From NCBI RefSeq assembly GCF_003269275.1, contig NZ_QLTS01000001.1, positions 372,001 through 436,000 of the forward strand: 64,000 nucleotides of DNA. The letters are read 5' to 3'. The position numbers were made by a program, and so were the translations under genes. The DNA comes from Phascolarctobacterium faecium DSM 14760 (GTDB lineage: Bacteria > Bacillota > Negativicutes > Acidaminococcales > Acidaminococcaceae). A model generated the notes under the pieces. It searched no databases. It was not told where the DNA came from and saw only the letters and a list, made by a program, of their open reading frames with translations. Below, piece after piece: positions 8,136 through 16,377 of this stretch (positions are counted from its first letter, which is position 1; each line of letters begins with the position of its first letter).

Positions 8136-9368
8136 CTAAGATCTGCCGTGCAGATAGTCTAACAACTGTCGCGCAATCCTGCCGTTGCGCCCGGTGTGAC
8201 TCATTTCCCACTTTACCGCAGCAGCACGCAGATCTTCTTTTGGAATATCCAGCCCTTCGGCTTCAGCTTTATTTTCCAACAAACGGAAATACTGCTCCTG
8301 ATCCATCGAATCAAAAAATAATTTTATACCGAAACGGTCAGCCAGAGAAATTTTTTCGTTAATACTGTCGCGGCTATGCAGCTCGTTCATATTCTGATCC
8401 TGCCACACTTCCTTGATAATATTACGGCGATTGGAAGTAGCATAGAACAACACATTATCAGGTTTTACTTCAAGCCCACCATCTAAAATGGATTTTAACG
8501 CTTTGTATTCCACTTCAAATTCTTCAAAAGACAAATCATCTAAAACAACGATAAATTTTTTGCCCCAACGGCTCAATTCCTGCATCACCTTTGGCAATCC
8601 GGCAAAGTCATGGCGTTTTACTTCAACCATCCGCAGACCTTTTTCAAAAAATGCATTGCCGAGAGCTTTGATAGATGATGATTTGCCAGTACCACGATCG
8701 CCAAAAAGCAATACATTATTAGCAGGCTTTCCTTCTAAAAAAGCTTCCGTATTGCGTATCAATTCTTCTTTCTGATAATCATAACCATACAGCTTATCAA
8801 AAGTCATATCAGAATAGTTTTTAGTACCAGACAGGCATTCCAGTTCGCCATTCCAGGCAAAGGCACCGTTGTCCAGCATTGCGCCATAACCATAGTCATT
8901 ATAATAACTGCATAAAATTTCTACCGCTTGCCGCCCGTTTGCATCACCTTCAGCATGCAGTAAAATTTTTTCCAGCTTACTGCGTCCCGGCAAAGGTCTG
9001 AACACTGTCGGCGTATAGTTTCCCAGCAGTGGATGGTTTTTATAACGATTAAAAACATCATCGACGAACTCGCGCATAATTACAATATCATGCGCTGCAG
9101 CTCTTGCCAGTCCTTCACCAATTTTACCGTCATTTTTTTCGGCAACAGCAGAAAACACATTCTGCTCATGCACGATTGCCGACAGCAAATACTCCAAAGG
9201 AATAATCCCTGTCAGGCCTTTTTCTTCAGCAGCAACCAGCAGCAAACCTTCCAGTTCCGGCGCAAAAAATTCTTTAGGCCTGCGCAGAGCATTTACGATC
9301 GGGTCGGATAACAGAGCTCGGTAGATCACCAGGTTACTTAAATTAGCGCAGCAATTCATCTCATTCAT
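8136..9368 (-). CDS. DUF815-family AAA ATPase
   Basis: A 410-residue P-loop ATPase of the DUF815 family, whose cellular role is not established. The ATPase core spans about residues 195-400 with Walker A FGDRGTGKSSSIKALG and Walker B FIVVLDDLSFEEFE. An ATSNRRNI segment and an arginine-rich RNGRIARQLLDYLHGR C-terminus follow. The N-terminal ~190 residues are family-specific and hold no recognisable motif. Its start codon overlaps the end of folK by 8 nt, indicating translational coupling. That shows operon membership, not a folate function. Confidence 0.85.
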   Translation of the reverse strand: MNEMNCCANLSNLVIYRALLSDPIVNALRRPKEFFAPELEGLLLVAAEEKGLTGIIPLEYLLSAIVHEQNVFSAVAEKNDGKIGEGLARAAAHDIVIMREFVDDVFNRYKNHPLLGNYTPTVFRPLPGRSKLEKILLHAEGDANGRQAVEILCSYYNDYGYGAMLDNGAFAWNGELECLSGTKNYSDMTFDKLYGYDYQKEELIRNTEAFLEGKPANNVLLFGDRGTGKSSSIKALGNAFFEKGLRMVEVKRHDFAGLPKVMQELSRWGKKFIVVLDDLSFEEFEVEYKALKSILDGGLEVKPDNVLFYATSNRRNIIKEVWQDQNMNELHSRDSINEKISLADRFGIKLFFDSMDQEQYFRLLENKAEAEGLDIPKEDLRAAAVKWEMSHTGRNGRIARQLLDYLHGRS

Positions 9369-9828
9369 CTCCGTCTGTCAAAGATTTTAGAAGGTTCTGA
9401 ATACTTTTTTTATAAACAGGGTGTATTTTATCTGCAGCAATTTCTGACAGCGGCTGCAGTACAAAAAGTCTGTTTTGCATATCAGGATGCGGCAGCACCA
9501 GTTTTTCACTATAATAGATCAGATCATCATACAAAAGTAAATCTAAATCTATATTTCTTTCACCCCAATGCCGTAATCGCACCCGACCCATTTCCAGTTC
9601 AGTATCCAAAAGCAGCTTCAGCAACTTTTCTGGTGCTAAATCAGTTTTCACACAAGCAACAGCGTTAATAAATTCAGGTTGATCTGTCACACCATAAGGT
9701 TCAGTTTTAAAAAAGCTTGATACAGACCTTATTTGCAGTCCTTTGACCAACAGCATTTTTAAAGCCTGTCTGAGATTAGCTTCCTTATCACCTAAATTAC
9801 TGCCTAAAGCTATATATGCGATGGACAT
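9361..9828 (-). CDS. folK: 2-amino-4-hydroxy-6-hydroxymethyldihydropteridine pyrophosphokinase
   Basis: A 155-residue HPPK that transfers pyrophosphate from ATP to 6-hydroxymethyl-7,8-dihydropterin in folate synthesis. It opens MSIAYIALGSNLGDKEANLR and has VSSFFKTEPYG, the FINAVACVKTDL strand, LLDTELEMGRVR, and the Mg-binding RHWGERNIDLDLLLYDD signature with PHPDMQNRLFVLQPL after it. It overlaps folP by 19 nt and the DUF815 gene by 8 nt. Its substrate would normally come from FolB, but no folB gene is in this operon. Confidence 0.95.
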   Translation of the reverse strand: MSIAYIALGSNLGDKEANLRQALKMLLVKGLQIRSVSSFFKTEPYGVTDQPEFINAVACVKTDLAPEKLLKLLLDTELEMGRVRLRHWGERNIDLDLLLYDDLIYYSEKLVLPHPDMQNRLFVLQPLSEIAADKIHPVYKKSIQNLLKSLTDGDE

Positions 9829-11003
9829 AAAATTGCCTCCAGCATCCTTATAGCCCGCAGATTTTCCTGTACATCATGCACTCGTACCATTTGAGCTCCT
9901 GCATACACAGCCTGACAACTGGCAGCAATCGTACCTTCCAGGCGTTCTTCTGCTGGAATTCCGCCGAGTACACTTCCAATAGTACTTTTGCGTGAAGCAG
10001 CAAGCAATACAGGATAGCCTAAACCTGTCAGTGATTTCAGCCCCTGCATCAATTGCAGATTTTGTTCAATATTTTTAGCAAAACCAATGCCGGGATCAAA
10101 AATTATTTTTTCTTTTGCCACGCCACGGTTTTCCAGGATTTTAGCCCGTTGCAGCAAATAAGCTGCAACCTCTGTTACTACATTTTTATACTCGCAGTTT
10201 TGCTGCATATTTTTAGGCGTGCCTCGCATGTGCATTAAAATAATCGGTACTTTACTGCCGACAACTAAGTCAGACATAGCAGCATCACCTTCCATCGCAG
10301 TAACATCGTTAATGATATCTGCGCCGGCTGCTAAAGCCGCCTCTGCCGTCGAGGCACGATAAGTATCGATAGAAATAACACAAGCCGGATAACGCTCTTT
10401 CAATGCCTTGATAACAGGAACAATGCGCTTTTGTTCCTCGTCTGCAGTTACGGCATCACTGCCAGGGCGGGTAGATTCCCCGCCAATGTCTAAAACAGCC
10501 GCCCCTTGTCTAAGCATTTCGCCTGCCTTTTCCACTACCTGTTCCAACTGCGGCACACGCGAACCTGCGTAAAACGAGTCTGGTGTAATATTTAAAATAC
10601 CCATCACCAACATTTTATCATAATTCAGTGTCCTGCCGTCAGATAAAATAGTTTGAGGAATCGGCGCATCTAATATAGCCATCAATTCACTTTTTATTCC
10701 TGCCATACCAAAATAAGGCATCTGCGTTAATTTTTCCAGCAGCCTAGCATAATGTTTATATGTTCCCAGAAGAATTACATCTACCCGTTCTTCAGCACAA
10801 ACTACACACCCGGCTGGAATTGCACAATCTCCACCACAAGCCAGCATTTCCTGTTTGATAATATTGGCAGCAGGAGTACGGATATCCAAAATTTTTAAGG
10901 GAACAATTTCACTTTTATGCAAAAAAATCGCTTCACTGGCAGGATGAATACCCAATTGACTGAATTCATTGGCCAGTGTTTGCGGTTCCAGCTTCAGAAT
11001 CAT
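9810..11003 (-). CDS. folP: dihydropteroate synthase with long N-terminal extension
   Basis: Started at the ATG at 11003, whose ATGA overlaps the folE2 stop, this is 397 residues, about 120 more than a typical DHPS. The C-terminal ~270 residues are a normal TIM barrel joining pABA to hydroxymethyldihydropterin pyrophosphate. Motifs in order are MGILNITPDSFYAGSR, DIGGESTRPGSDA, VISIDTYRAS, DIINDVTAM, ILMHMRGTPKNM, IIFDPGIGFAKN, LAASRKSTIG and the final MVRVHDV. The N-terminal domain (to about residue 125) includes a conserved-looking CGGDCAIPAGCVVC segment with four Cys. Similar extensions occur in other anaerobic Firmicutes and archaea; their role is unknown to me. Confidence 0.92.
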   Translation of the reverse strand: MILKLEPQTLANEFSQLGIHPASEAIFLHKSEIVPLKILDIRTPAANIIKQEMLACGGDCAIPAGCVVCAEERVDVILLGTYKHYARLLEKLTQMPYFGMAGIKSELMAILDAPIPQTILSDGRTLNYDKMLVMGILNITPDSFYAGSRVPQLEQVVEKAGEMLRQGAAVLDIGGESTRPGSDAVTADEEQKRIVPVIKALKERYPACVISIDTYRASTAEAALAAGADIINDVTAMEGDAAMSDLVVGSKVPIILMHMRGTPKNMQQNCEYKNVVTEVAAYLLQRAKILENRGVAKEKIIFDPGIGFAKNIEQNLQLMQGLKSLTGLGYPVLLAASRKSTIGSVLGGIPAEERLEGTIAASCQAVYAGAQMVRVHDVQENLRAIRMLEAILCPSHI

Positions 11004-11779
11004 ATCCCCACGTCCTTCCAACCCTTTTCGACACAAGCAAAAGCGTTATGATTATGGATACTTTCAATGCTTTCCACAGTTGCTTTATACCATATTATGC
11101 GTTTATCGGCTTCCAGACGCAAAGCAATTTCGCGGACCGCGTCTTCAACAAAACGCGGATTATCATAGGCCTGCTCAGTTACAAACTTTTCATCAGGACG
11201 TTTCAAAAGACCGTAAACAGGCGCGCTTGCTCCTGCATCAGCAATAGCAGCCAGTTCTTCCAGCCAAACCATTTCAGCAGATCTAATTTCCAATTTAGCC
11301 AAAGCTCTTTGGTTATGAGCGCCATAAGCGCTGATCTCTTTCGAGCATGGGCACAAGGTTTGAATAGGAATCTCCGCAGAAATGCGCAATGAAAACTGCT
11401 CATCCTTTTCAGCCGTATAAACACAATCGATATCCAGCGGTGCTCTCTGACCGCTGACAGGAGCCGTTTTATAAATAAAATATGGAAAATTTAATTGCAG
11501 AAAAGCCTTTTCTGCCTGCAGCCGGTCCTTCAAATGGTCAAGAATATTTTCTAAAGAACCTAATGTCACTGGTCCTAGCGTTTGCAGGCACTCTACAAAC
11601 CGACTCATATGCGTTCCGCGCAGATCATGAGGAAGATCAACCGCCAGGCTTACTGTAGCGACCGTGTTCTGCGTTCCCCTTTCTTTATCTTTCAATGCTA
11701 TCGGCCAGCGCAGATCTTTGATGCCAACATGCTTCAACGGTATATTACGACGATCTAATTCACCCTGTACATCCTTCAT
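11000..11779 (-). CDS. folE2: GTP cyclohydrolase FolE2 (type IB)
   Basis: A 259-residue T-fold enzyme converting GTP to 7,8-dihydroneopterin triphosphate, the common precursor of folate and queuosine. It opens MKDVQGELDRRNIPLKHVGI and has RGTHMSRFVECL, the CPCSKEISAYGAHNQRA active-site segment with the conserved Cys metal ligand and Glu, and the RFVEDAVREIALRLE and NHNAFA C-terminal motifs. FolE2 replaces zinc-dependent FolE and can use other metals. It is immediately downstream of queD, with the stop and start codons touching, so GTP cyclohydrolase and the next pterin enzyme are made together. Confidence 0.95.
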   Translation of the reverse strand: MKDVQGELDRRNIPLKHVGIKDLRWPIALKDKERGTQNTVATVSLAVDLPHDLRGTHMSRFVECLQTLGPVTLGSLENILDHLKDRLQAEKAFLQLNFPYFIYKTAPVSGQRAPLDIDCVYTAEKDEQFSLRISAEIPIQTLCPCSKEISAYGAHNQRALAKLEIRSAEMVWLEELAAIADAGASAPVYGLLKRPDEKFVTEQAYDNPRFVEDAVREIALRLEADKRIIWYKATVESIESIHNHNAFACVEKGWKDVGI

Positions 11780-12138
11780 TATAGATCACCTCGGTAAATA
11801 CAGCCGCTGGTTTTAGTTTCCCAGACTTCAACTTCATAAAGCTTATAGTTGGGCCCCTGCAGCATTTTTTGTAAACGTTGCCACACCCAAACAGAAATAT
11901 TTTCTGCTGAAGGCTGCTTTAAAATATCATTAAGACAGGCATGATCCAATTTACTTAAAACCTCTTCCTTGACAATATTCTTAAGACGGATAAAGTCGAT
12001 TACCATGCCTTCCTTATCAGGAGTTCCCTCTACTTTCACGACTAATTTATAAGTATGCCCATGCAGTCTTTCGCATTTACCATTATATTCTGGTAAATAA
12101 TGAGCCGCATCAAATTCAAACTCTTTTAAAACAAACAT
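11779..12138 (-). CDS. queD: QueD/PTPS-family pterin synthase with CExxHGH motif
   Basis: A 119-residue member of the 6-pyruvoyltetrahydropterin synthase family. Zinc ligands are His13 (FDAAHYLPEY), His26 and His28 (RLHGHTYKL). QueD proteins carry CxxxHGH, whereas PTPS-III proteins that make 6-hydroxymethyldihydropterin carry ExxHGH. This protein reads CERLHGH and satisfies both, with Cys22 and Glu23 side by side. Its operon continues with folE2, folP and folK but no folB. It could therefore make 6-carboxytetrahydropterin for queuosine, hydroxymethyldihydropterin for folate, or both. A GGAGGTGG site precedes the ATG. The family call is firm, while the dual role is inference. Confidence 0.92.
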   Translation of the reverse strand: MFVLKEFEFDAAHYLPEYNGKCERLHGHTYKLVVKVEGTPDKEGMVIDFIRLKNIVKEEVLSKLDHACLNDILKQPSAENISVWVWQRLQKMLQGPNYKLYEVEVWETKTSGCIYRGDL

Positions 12139-12156
12139 AGCCCACCTCCAAAATAA

Positions 12157-12621
12157 TTAAACTGTCAAGCCGGCAAAATCATCCTGCTGCCGCAAAGCTT
12201 CATAAGCAACGATAGCAACTGAATTTGATAAGTTAAGCGATCTTGCTTCAGCAATCATCGGGATACGCACACAGCAGTCTTCGTATTCCATACGCAGTTT
12301 CTCAGGTAATCCTGCCGTTTCCTTACCAAAAATCAACAGGCTATCCTTTTCGTAGCATACTTCAGTATACCGCTTATGTGCTTTTGTTGTCAGCAAAAAC
12401 TTAGCATTATCCTTATACTTTTCCAGCACTTCATAAACGCTGTCATAGTAGTGCACATCTACCAGGTCCCAATAATCCAATCCAGCACGTTTTAAATATT
12501 TATCTTCGACCGAAAATCCTAACGGCCGCACTAAATGCAAATGACAACCTGTCGCTGCACATAAACGTGCAATATTTCCCGTATTACCCGGAATTTCTGG
12601 TTCTACTAAAACGATATGCAT
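12157..12621 (-). CDS. trmL: tRNA (cytidine/uridine(34)-2'-O)-methyltransferase
   Basis: A 154-residue minimal SPOUT enzyme that methylates the ribose of the wobble nucleotide in certain leucine tRNAs. It is a near-complete match to TrmL/YibK. It opens MHIVLVEPEIPGNTGNIARL and has AATGCHLHLVRPLGFSVE, YLKRAGLDYWD, LIFGKETAGLP, and the trefoil-knot SAM-binding RIPMIAEARSLNLSNSVAI. It is 18 nt upstream of queD on the same strand and may head the pterin/folate operon. A hairpin separates it from the GH73 gene upstream. Confidence 0.95.
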   Translation of the reverse strand: MHIVLVEPEIPGNTGNIARLCAATGCHLHLVRPLGFSVEDKYLKRAGLDYWDLVDVHYYDSVYEVLEKYKDNAKFLLTTKAHKRYTEVCYEKDSLLIFGKETAGLPEKLRMEYEDCCVRIPMIAEARSLNLSNSVAIVAYEALRQQDDFAGLTV

Positions 12622-12657
12622 AAAATGTTCACCTCTTCAAATTTTAGAAACGCAAAA

Positions 12658-12679
12658 TGCACAGTCACCTGACTGTGCA
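12658..12679 (-). terminator. probable terminator of the GH73 gene
   Basis: TGCACAGTCA pairs with TGACTGTGCA across a 2-nt centre, 6 nt after the glucosaminidase stop codon on the minus strand, followed by TTTTGCG. The T-run is short but the stem is strong. Confidence 0.6.
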
Positions 12680-12685
12680 CTTACA

Positions 12686-13780
12686 TTATTTATTTTTCTT
12701 CAACAGTTCATCAACAAGTTCACGCATTTTATGCTGATCTTCTGTCGTATTTACTTCCTCTTTCACCTTGTTATCTTTTTTATCATGCTCATTTTTATAT
12801 TTTTCAGATTTTGTTTCTACAGCTTCTATTCCCAGCATTCTCTGCCATACTCCCATAATTTTTTCACTATAATTAGGGCTCATGGCCCAGGTACCGTTCA
12901 ACTTATACCAGGTATCACACAATCCACGCTCTAATCTGATAGCATGAGCCAAATCATAACGCGGATCAACGATCTTCGTCGAAGGATGCTTCTGCGTAGT
13001 ATAGGCTAATAAATGCTGAATATGTGCACGTACACCAATTTCAGGAGTCTTAAAATGTGCCCCTTTTACACCGCCGCCTGTAGTACCAAGTCCACAGAAA
13101 TTATTCTGTTCCGGCTTCACATCGCCGCCAAAACGGAAAAAACCTGTTTCTACAAGAGCCTGGGCAAAAGCAAGATCTTGGCGCACTCCTTCGCGACTGG
13201 CTTCCTGCCAGTATAAATCAACAATTTCTTCTGCACTGCAGGTCAATTTTAAATCCGGATTATTTTGTTTTAGCAAAGCCACAGCCTGAGATTTACTGGC
13301 GACCGCTTCTCCAAAAATACCAATTTCCTGATAACCGACCGGCAAGGCAGGACTTACAACCGTCTTAGGCAAAGTTCCTTGAGCGGTGGCAGAACTGCCT
13401 GCTTTATCATTATTTCTGTTGATTATTGGAGTCTCGTTTTTTTGCTGCTTAGTTTTATTTTTTTCTTTAGACTTCTTTTTCGCTTCTTTTTCTTTCTCTT
13501 TAGCCGCCTTTTTAGCTTCTTTCGCAGTCAACTGCGGCGCTGCCGCAATAGTACGCACCTGTACCTTAGATTGATTAGGCGTTGTAATACGCCGCGATTC
13601 GGTCGGGGTATTCTGTATCAATACCTGCTTCTGACTGCGTGGTTGCGGTACAGATGATACTACAGGCTGAGTTTCATTGGTTTTATTCTCTTTCTTCCTC
13701 GCTTCTGCCTGAAGCGGCATCACCGCAGCACAGCAAAAAGCCAAAGAAATAGCTATTAATTGTTGTTTTTTTAAGTTCAC
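12686..13780 (-). CDS. secreted GH73 N-acetylglucosaminidase (autolysin)
   Basis: A 364-residue exported cell-wall hydrolase. Residues 1-27 are a signal peptide (Lys-Lys-Gln, hydrophobic core, cleavage near QAEA). A Lys/Glu-rich low-complexity linker (AKKAAKEKEKEAKKKSKEK) runs to about residue 150. The glucosaminidase domain (about 175-320) contains AQALVETGFFRFGGDV with the catalytic-type Glu, NNFCGLGTTGG, FKTPEIGVRAHIQHL and WAMSPNYSEKIM. The family cleaves N-acetylglucosaminyl bonds in peptidoglycan. The charged C-terminal tail is unusual. Translation starts at GTG after a good AGGAG, and TATAAT lies about 20 nt upstream. Confidence 0.85.
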   Translation of the reverse strand: MNLKKQQLIAISLAFCCAAVMPLQAEARKKENKTNETQPVVSSVPQPRSQKQVLIQNTPTESRRITTPNQSKVQVRTIAAAPQLTAKEAKKAAKEKEKEAKKKSKEKNKTKQQKNETPIINRNNDKAGSSATAQGTLPKTVVSPALPVGYQEIGIFGEAVASKSQAVALLKQNNPDLKLTCSAEEIVDLYWQEASREGVRQDLAFAQALVETGFFRFGGDVKPEQNNFCGLGTTGGGVKGAHFKTPEIGVRAHIQHLLAYTTQKHPSTKIVDPRYDLAHAIRLERGLCDTWYKLNGTWAMSPNYSEKIMGVWQRMLGIEAVETKSEKYKNEHDKKDNKVKEEVNTTEDQHKMRELVDELLKKNK

Positions 13781-13884
13781 GTCACTTCTCCTGCTTATTA
13801 TATATTGATAGTTAAATTTTACCCCATTTCTACTGATACTGTAAAGTTTTATTCAGCTTCTTCACAAAAAATACGCATCTTCTA

Positions 13885-13893
13885 TGTTATAAT
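13885..13893 (+). promoter_or_regulatory. extended -10 promoter for the UPF0173 hydrolase gene
   Basis: TGTTATAAT at 13885-13893 is a perfect extended -10, 35 nt before the ATG. Upstream is A-rich sequence without a good -35 box. Confidence 0.6.
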
Positions 13894-13927
13894 ATAAATA
13901 AAGAATTTTTTAAGGAGTTGATAAATT

Positions 13928-14593
13928 ATGCCCACTACTTTTAAGTTCATCAATCATGCTTGTTTCACTATGACACATGAAGGACATACTATTATTTTTG
14001 ATCCTTATCTCGATGGCAGCACCCAGGATATCAATGATCTTAAAGTTGAATATATTTTTGTTTCTCATGGCCATTTCGACCATCTTGGCAGTGCAATAGA
14101 GCTTGCTAAAGCGTGCAATGCAACAATTATTTCCACGGCTGAGGTTTGCGGAGTTGTTAGTGAAGCCGGCGTGGAAAACCATGCTATGCATTTGGGTGGG
14201 ACGCACGAATTTCCTTTTGGTAAAGTGCGCCTTACTTTAGCATTCCATGGCAGCGGCATTCCTGGTGGACATGCCTGCGGTTTTATTGTCGATTTCTATG
14301 GTACTAAACTTTATTTTGCCGGCGATACCGCTTTATTTGGCGATATGCAGCTTTTACAACGATTGGATGCCTTTAATTATGCAGTTCTCCCCATTGGTGA
14401 TAATTTCACAATGGGACCAAAAGACGCAGCTATTGCAGCCGAATTCTTACAAGCTGAATATGTAATTCCAATCCATTATAATACATGGCCTTTGATTGCT
14501 CAGGATCCAGTTAAATTTAAAGAAGCTGTCGAAAAAAGCACTAAATCTAAAGTTTTAATTGTAGCACCAGGTGAAAGTATTGAATTAAAATAA
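13928..14593 (+). CDS. UPF0173 metal-dependent hydrolase (metallo-beta-lactamase fold)
   Basis: A 221-residue cytoplasmic metallo-beta-lactamase-fold protein of the UPF0173/YtkL group, related to UlaG. The metal-binding HGHFDH motif follows EYIFVS. The other ligands are expected in ENHAMHLGG, YFAGDTALFGDM and the late PIHYNTWPLI. The first strand KFINHACFTMTHEGHTIIFD is typical. The physiological substrate is unknown. TAAGGAG lies at good distance from the ATG. It is a lone plus-strand gene between minus-strand operons, with its own promoter and a shared terminator. Confidence 0.88.
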   Translation: MPTTFKFINHACFTMTHEGHTIIFDPYLDGSTQDINDLKVEYIFVSHGHFDHLGSAIELAKACNATIISTAEVCGVVSEAGVENHAMHLGGTHEFPFGKVRLTLAFHGSGIPGGHACGFIVDFYGTKLYFAGDTALFGDMQLLQRLDAFNYAVLPIGDNFTMGPKDAAIAAEFLQAEYVIPIHYNTWPLIAQDPVKFKEAVEKSTKSKVLIVAPGESIELK

Positions 14594-14612
14594 TTTAGAT
14601 ATAATTAAATAT

Positions 14613-14645
14613 AAAAATAACCTTGCCATAGGCAAGGTTATTTTT
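14613..14645. terminator. bidirectional terminator between UPF0173 and pilus operon
   Basis: AAAAATAACCTTGCC and GGCAAGGTTATTTTT form a perfect stem with a 3-nt loop. The two convergent transcripts stop 20 nt (plus) and 5 nt (minus) before it. Confidence 0.92.
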
Positions 14646-14649
14646 ATAT

Positions 14650-15570
14650 TCATTCTAAATACATCGCTGCAAAATAAGGTTCCAAAACATCCTCACGACG
14701 CTGCAGTGAAAAATTAACACCAATAGTTATTTCACCTCCAGCTGCTACAATCCCTTTTATTCTGCAATTAGTACCAATCCTTAAATTATTTTTCACTATC
14801 AGTAACGCCCGTTCCATTTGCACATTATCACCAATAATCAGATTATCACCAACTACTATCGTTACTCTTCCCAACAAATGTAAATTGTTTTCTATAGTAA
14901 TATTCTTTTCGGAAATCAGGAAAGCATCCCCCTTTAATGCTTCCACTATACAAGGTAACCTTGCCCCATATAAATCATCACTATAATAAATTCCCTTACC
15001 GAACCCCAACTGGCGATATTCGTCATCGGTCAAAAAACTATAGCGGCTCCATTTTTTATAAGCGCCTATGTCCAATGTCTCTAAAATATCACCTGCTTCA
15101 CCAACACAGATTAAATCATTATACTTATTGAAATCACCATTTATCTTACGACCAGCAGTTAAAGTATTTTCGTAAAACTCCTGTCCGCGTCCTAACGGCG
15201 GCTGTAAACAAACCTCTGCCAATCTTATTTGCATATCATCTGCTATTGAAATAACACTCACTTTACGCCCTGGCAGACTTTCAGCTCTTTCTAAAACAAC
15301 TTCTGTCTGCATTACTTTTTGACCAGGATATAACATTTGCTCTTCAAGCCTAAAGCTTTCTGTCAGATTACTACTCTGCTCTTTTCTCAGCACACAACTC
15401 ATAACATCACCAGTTGCAGCCTGCAGCTGATTATGTAAAACAATTTTGCTTTCAGCCTCAATTTCTTCGCGCAACGAATAATATAATGCCTGAACAGCTC
15501 CGCTCAACACAACACATGCCAACAATACAACAATGCTTACACTGCCTCTGCTATATCTGTTTATTTTCAT
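14650..15570 (-). CDS. pseudopilin-like protein with beta-helix C-terminus
   Basis: A 306-residue last gene of the pilus operon, overlapping the previous one by 4 nt. The N-terminus has a Gly-preceded hydrophobic segment (RGSVSIVVLLACVVLSG) like a prepilin, but without Glu at +5. Among type II secretion pseudopilins that is typical of the tip protein GspK; PilX/ComGG-like roles are also possible. The last ~90 residues have short repeats of the form hydrophobic-x-IG-x-N (VVGDNLIIGDNVQM, IVKNNLRIGTNCRIKG, GEITIGVNFSL), as in bactofilin-like or hexapeptide beta-helices. I do not recognise the full-length protein. Confidence 0.55.
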   Translation of the reverse strand: MKINRYSRGSVSIVVLLACVVLSGAVQALYYSLREEIEAESKIVLHNQLQAATGDVMSCVLRKEQSSNLTESFRLEEQMLYPGQKVMQTEVVLERAESLPGRKVSVISIADDMQIRLAEVCLQPPLGRGQEFYENTLTAGRKINGDFNKYNDLICVGEAGDILETLDIGAYKKWSRYSFLTDDEYRQLGFGKGIYYSDDLYGARLPCIVEALKGDAFLISEKNITIENNLHLLGRVTIVVGDNLIIGDNVQMERALLIVKNNLRIGTNCRIKGIVAAGGEITIGVNFSLQRREDVLEPYFAAMYLE

Positions 15571-16070
15571 CCTTCAATGACTCCATTACCTAAAAGCAGT
15601 ACCTTACTGCTGGTTATCCTTCTTCCGCTTTTAGTATCCTGGATTTTTATGGTCAGCATCAATTCTCTGTAATTCAAACGTTCTGCCCGAAACTCTTCGA
15701 TCTTTACAGATGCTAAAGACAAAACATTAACGCCTTTCAAAGAATTACTTTTAGTTTGACGATATAAAATATTACCACTCAGATAAAATGTTATCTGACG
15801 ACTGCCAAAAACATCCTGACAAATTATTTTACTGCTGCCTTTATACCCTGTATTACTGATTGTTACTGTTGCTGCATGTAAAAACAATTCTCTCTCAGGT
15901 AATGAGAAACTGTAATTTGCAGCCCGCCGCAGCATAATGTCAGACTGTATACGCTGCCAGCCCTGCAGCAGCTGTCGCACCCCGCCTGCAAACAGCAGGC
16001 TCGTCGTTATAATAAATATTAAAGCCAAATTTAATTCGACTAATAAAAATCCTTTATTCCGACAATGCAT
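15567..16070 (-). CDS. prepilin-like minor pseudopilin
   Basis: A protein of about 167 residues from the ATG at 16070, which follows AAGGTG. It has a canonical class III signal: NKG then FLLVEL with Glu at +5, followed by a hydrophobic helix (IFIITTSLLFAGG). The remainder is a soluble domain rich in beta strands. Such proteins are cleaved by prepilin peptidase and join a type IV pilus, competence pseudopilus or type II secretion pseudopilus. It overlaps both neighbours, so the five small genes are translated as one unit. It may correspond to GspJ/ComGF; the sequence is too divergent to be sure. Confidence 0.7.
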   Translation of the reverse strand: MHCRNKGFLLVELNLALIFIITTSLLFAGGVRQLLQGWQRIQSDIMLRRAANYSFSLPERELFLHAATVTISNTGYKGSSKIICQDVFGSRQITFYLSGNILYRQTKSNSLKGVNVLSLASVKIEEFRAERLNYRELMLTIKIQDTKSGRRITSSKVLLLGNGVIEG

Positions 16071-16377
16071 AACGCACCTTATTAACAAGCACCTTTTGAT
16101 TTCTGCATTCTCTGACTGTAATTATTTCCTGTTTAATTTGCAACTTATCAATAAATTCCTTACGTTCAATAAACAGCCCCTGCTCTGCCGCTAAAGCATC
16201 TGCCGCCTCCACGTTCCTTACTTCCAACAATTCAAATGCCAGTTCCAGCCGATTATATTGCTGCATTGCTAAAACGCAAGCCTTATAACCTGTCAATAAT
16301 GAACAGCAGGTAATACTGACAAGCAGTAAAACCATCATCACCTCAATCAACATAAATCCCTGCTTATTTAATTTCAC
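16054..16377 (-). CDS. prepilin-like minor pseudopilin (short)
   Basis: A 107-residue protein starting at GTG (16377) inside the end of the previous gene. MKLNKQG precedes the cleavage point of FMLIEVMMVLLLVSITC, with Glu at +5, then a helical stretch YNRLELAFELLEVRN and a small C-terminal domain. It fits GspI/ComGE/PilV-type minor pseudopilins in size and position. No gene for the prepilin peptidase is in the window. Confidence 0.7.
   Translation of the reverse strand: MKLNKQGFMLIEVMMVLLLVSITCCSLLTGYKACVLAMQQYNRLELAFELLEVRNVEAADALAAEQGLFIERKEFIDKLQIKQEIITVRECRNQKVLVNKVRYALSE

Noticed and set aside
12139-12156. preQ1 riboswitch before queD
   Set aside because: The gap to trmL is only 18 nt, too short. 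Nothing like it is seen upstream of trmL either.
13340-13560. Lys/Glu-rich tract in the GH73 gene as a tandem repeat element
   Set aside because: It is low-complexity linker coding sequence with irregular units, not a DNA repeat array.
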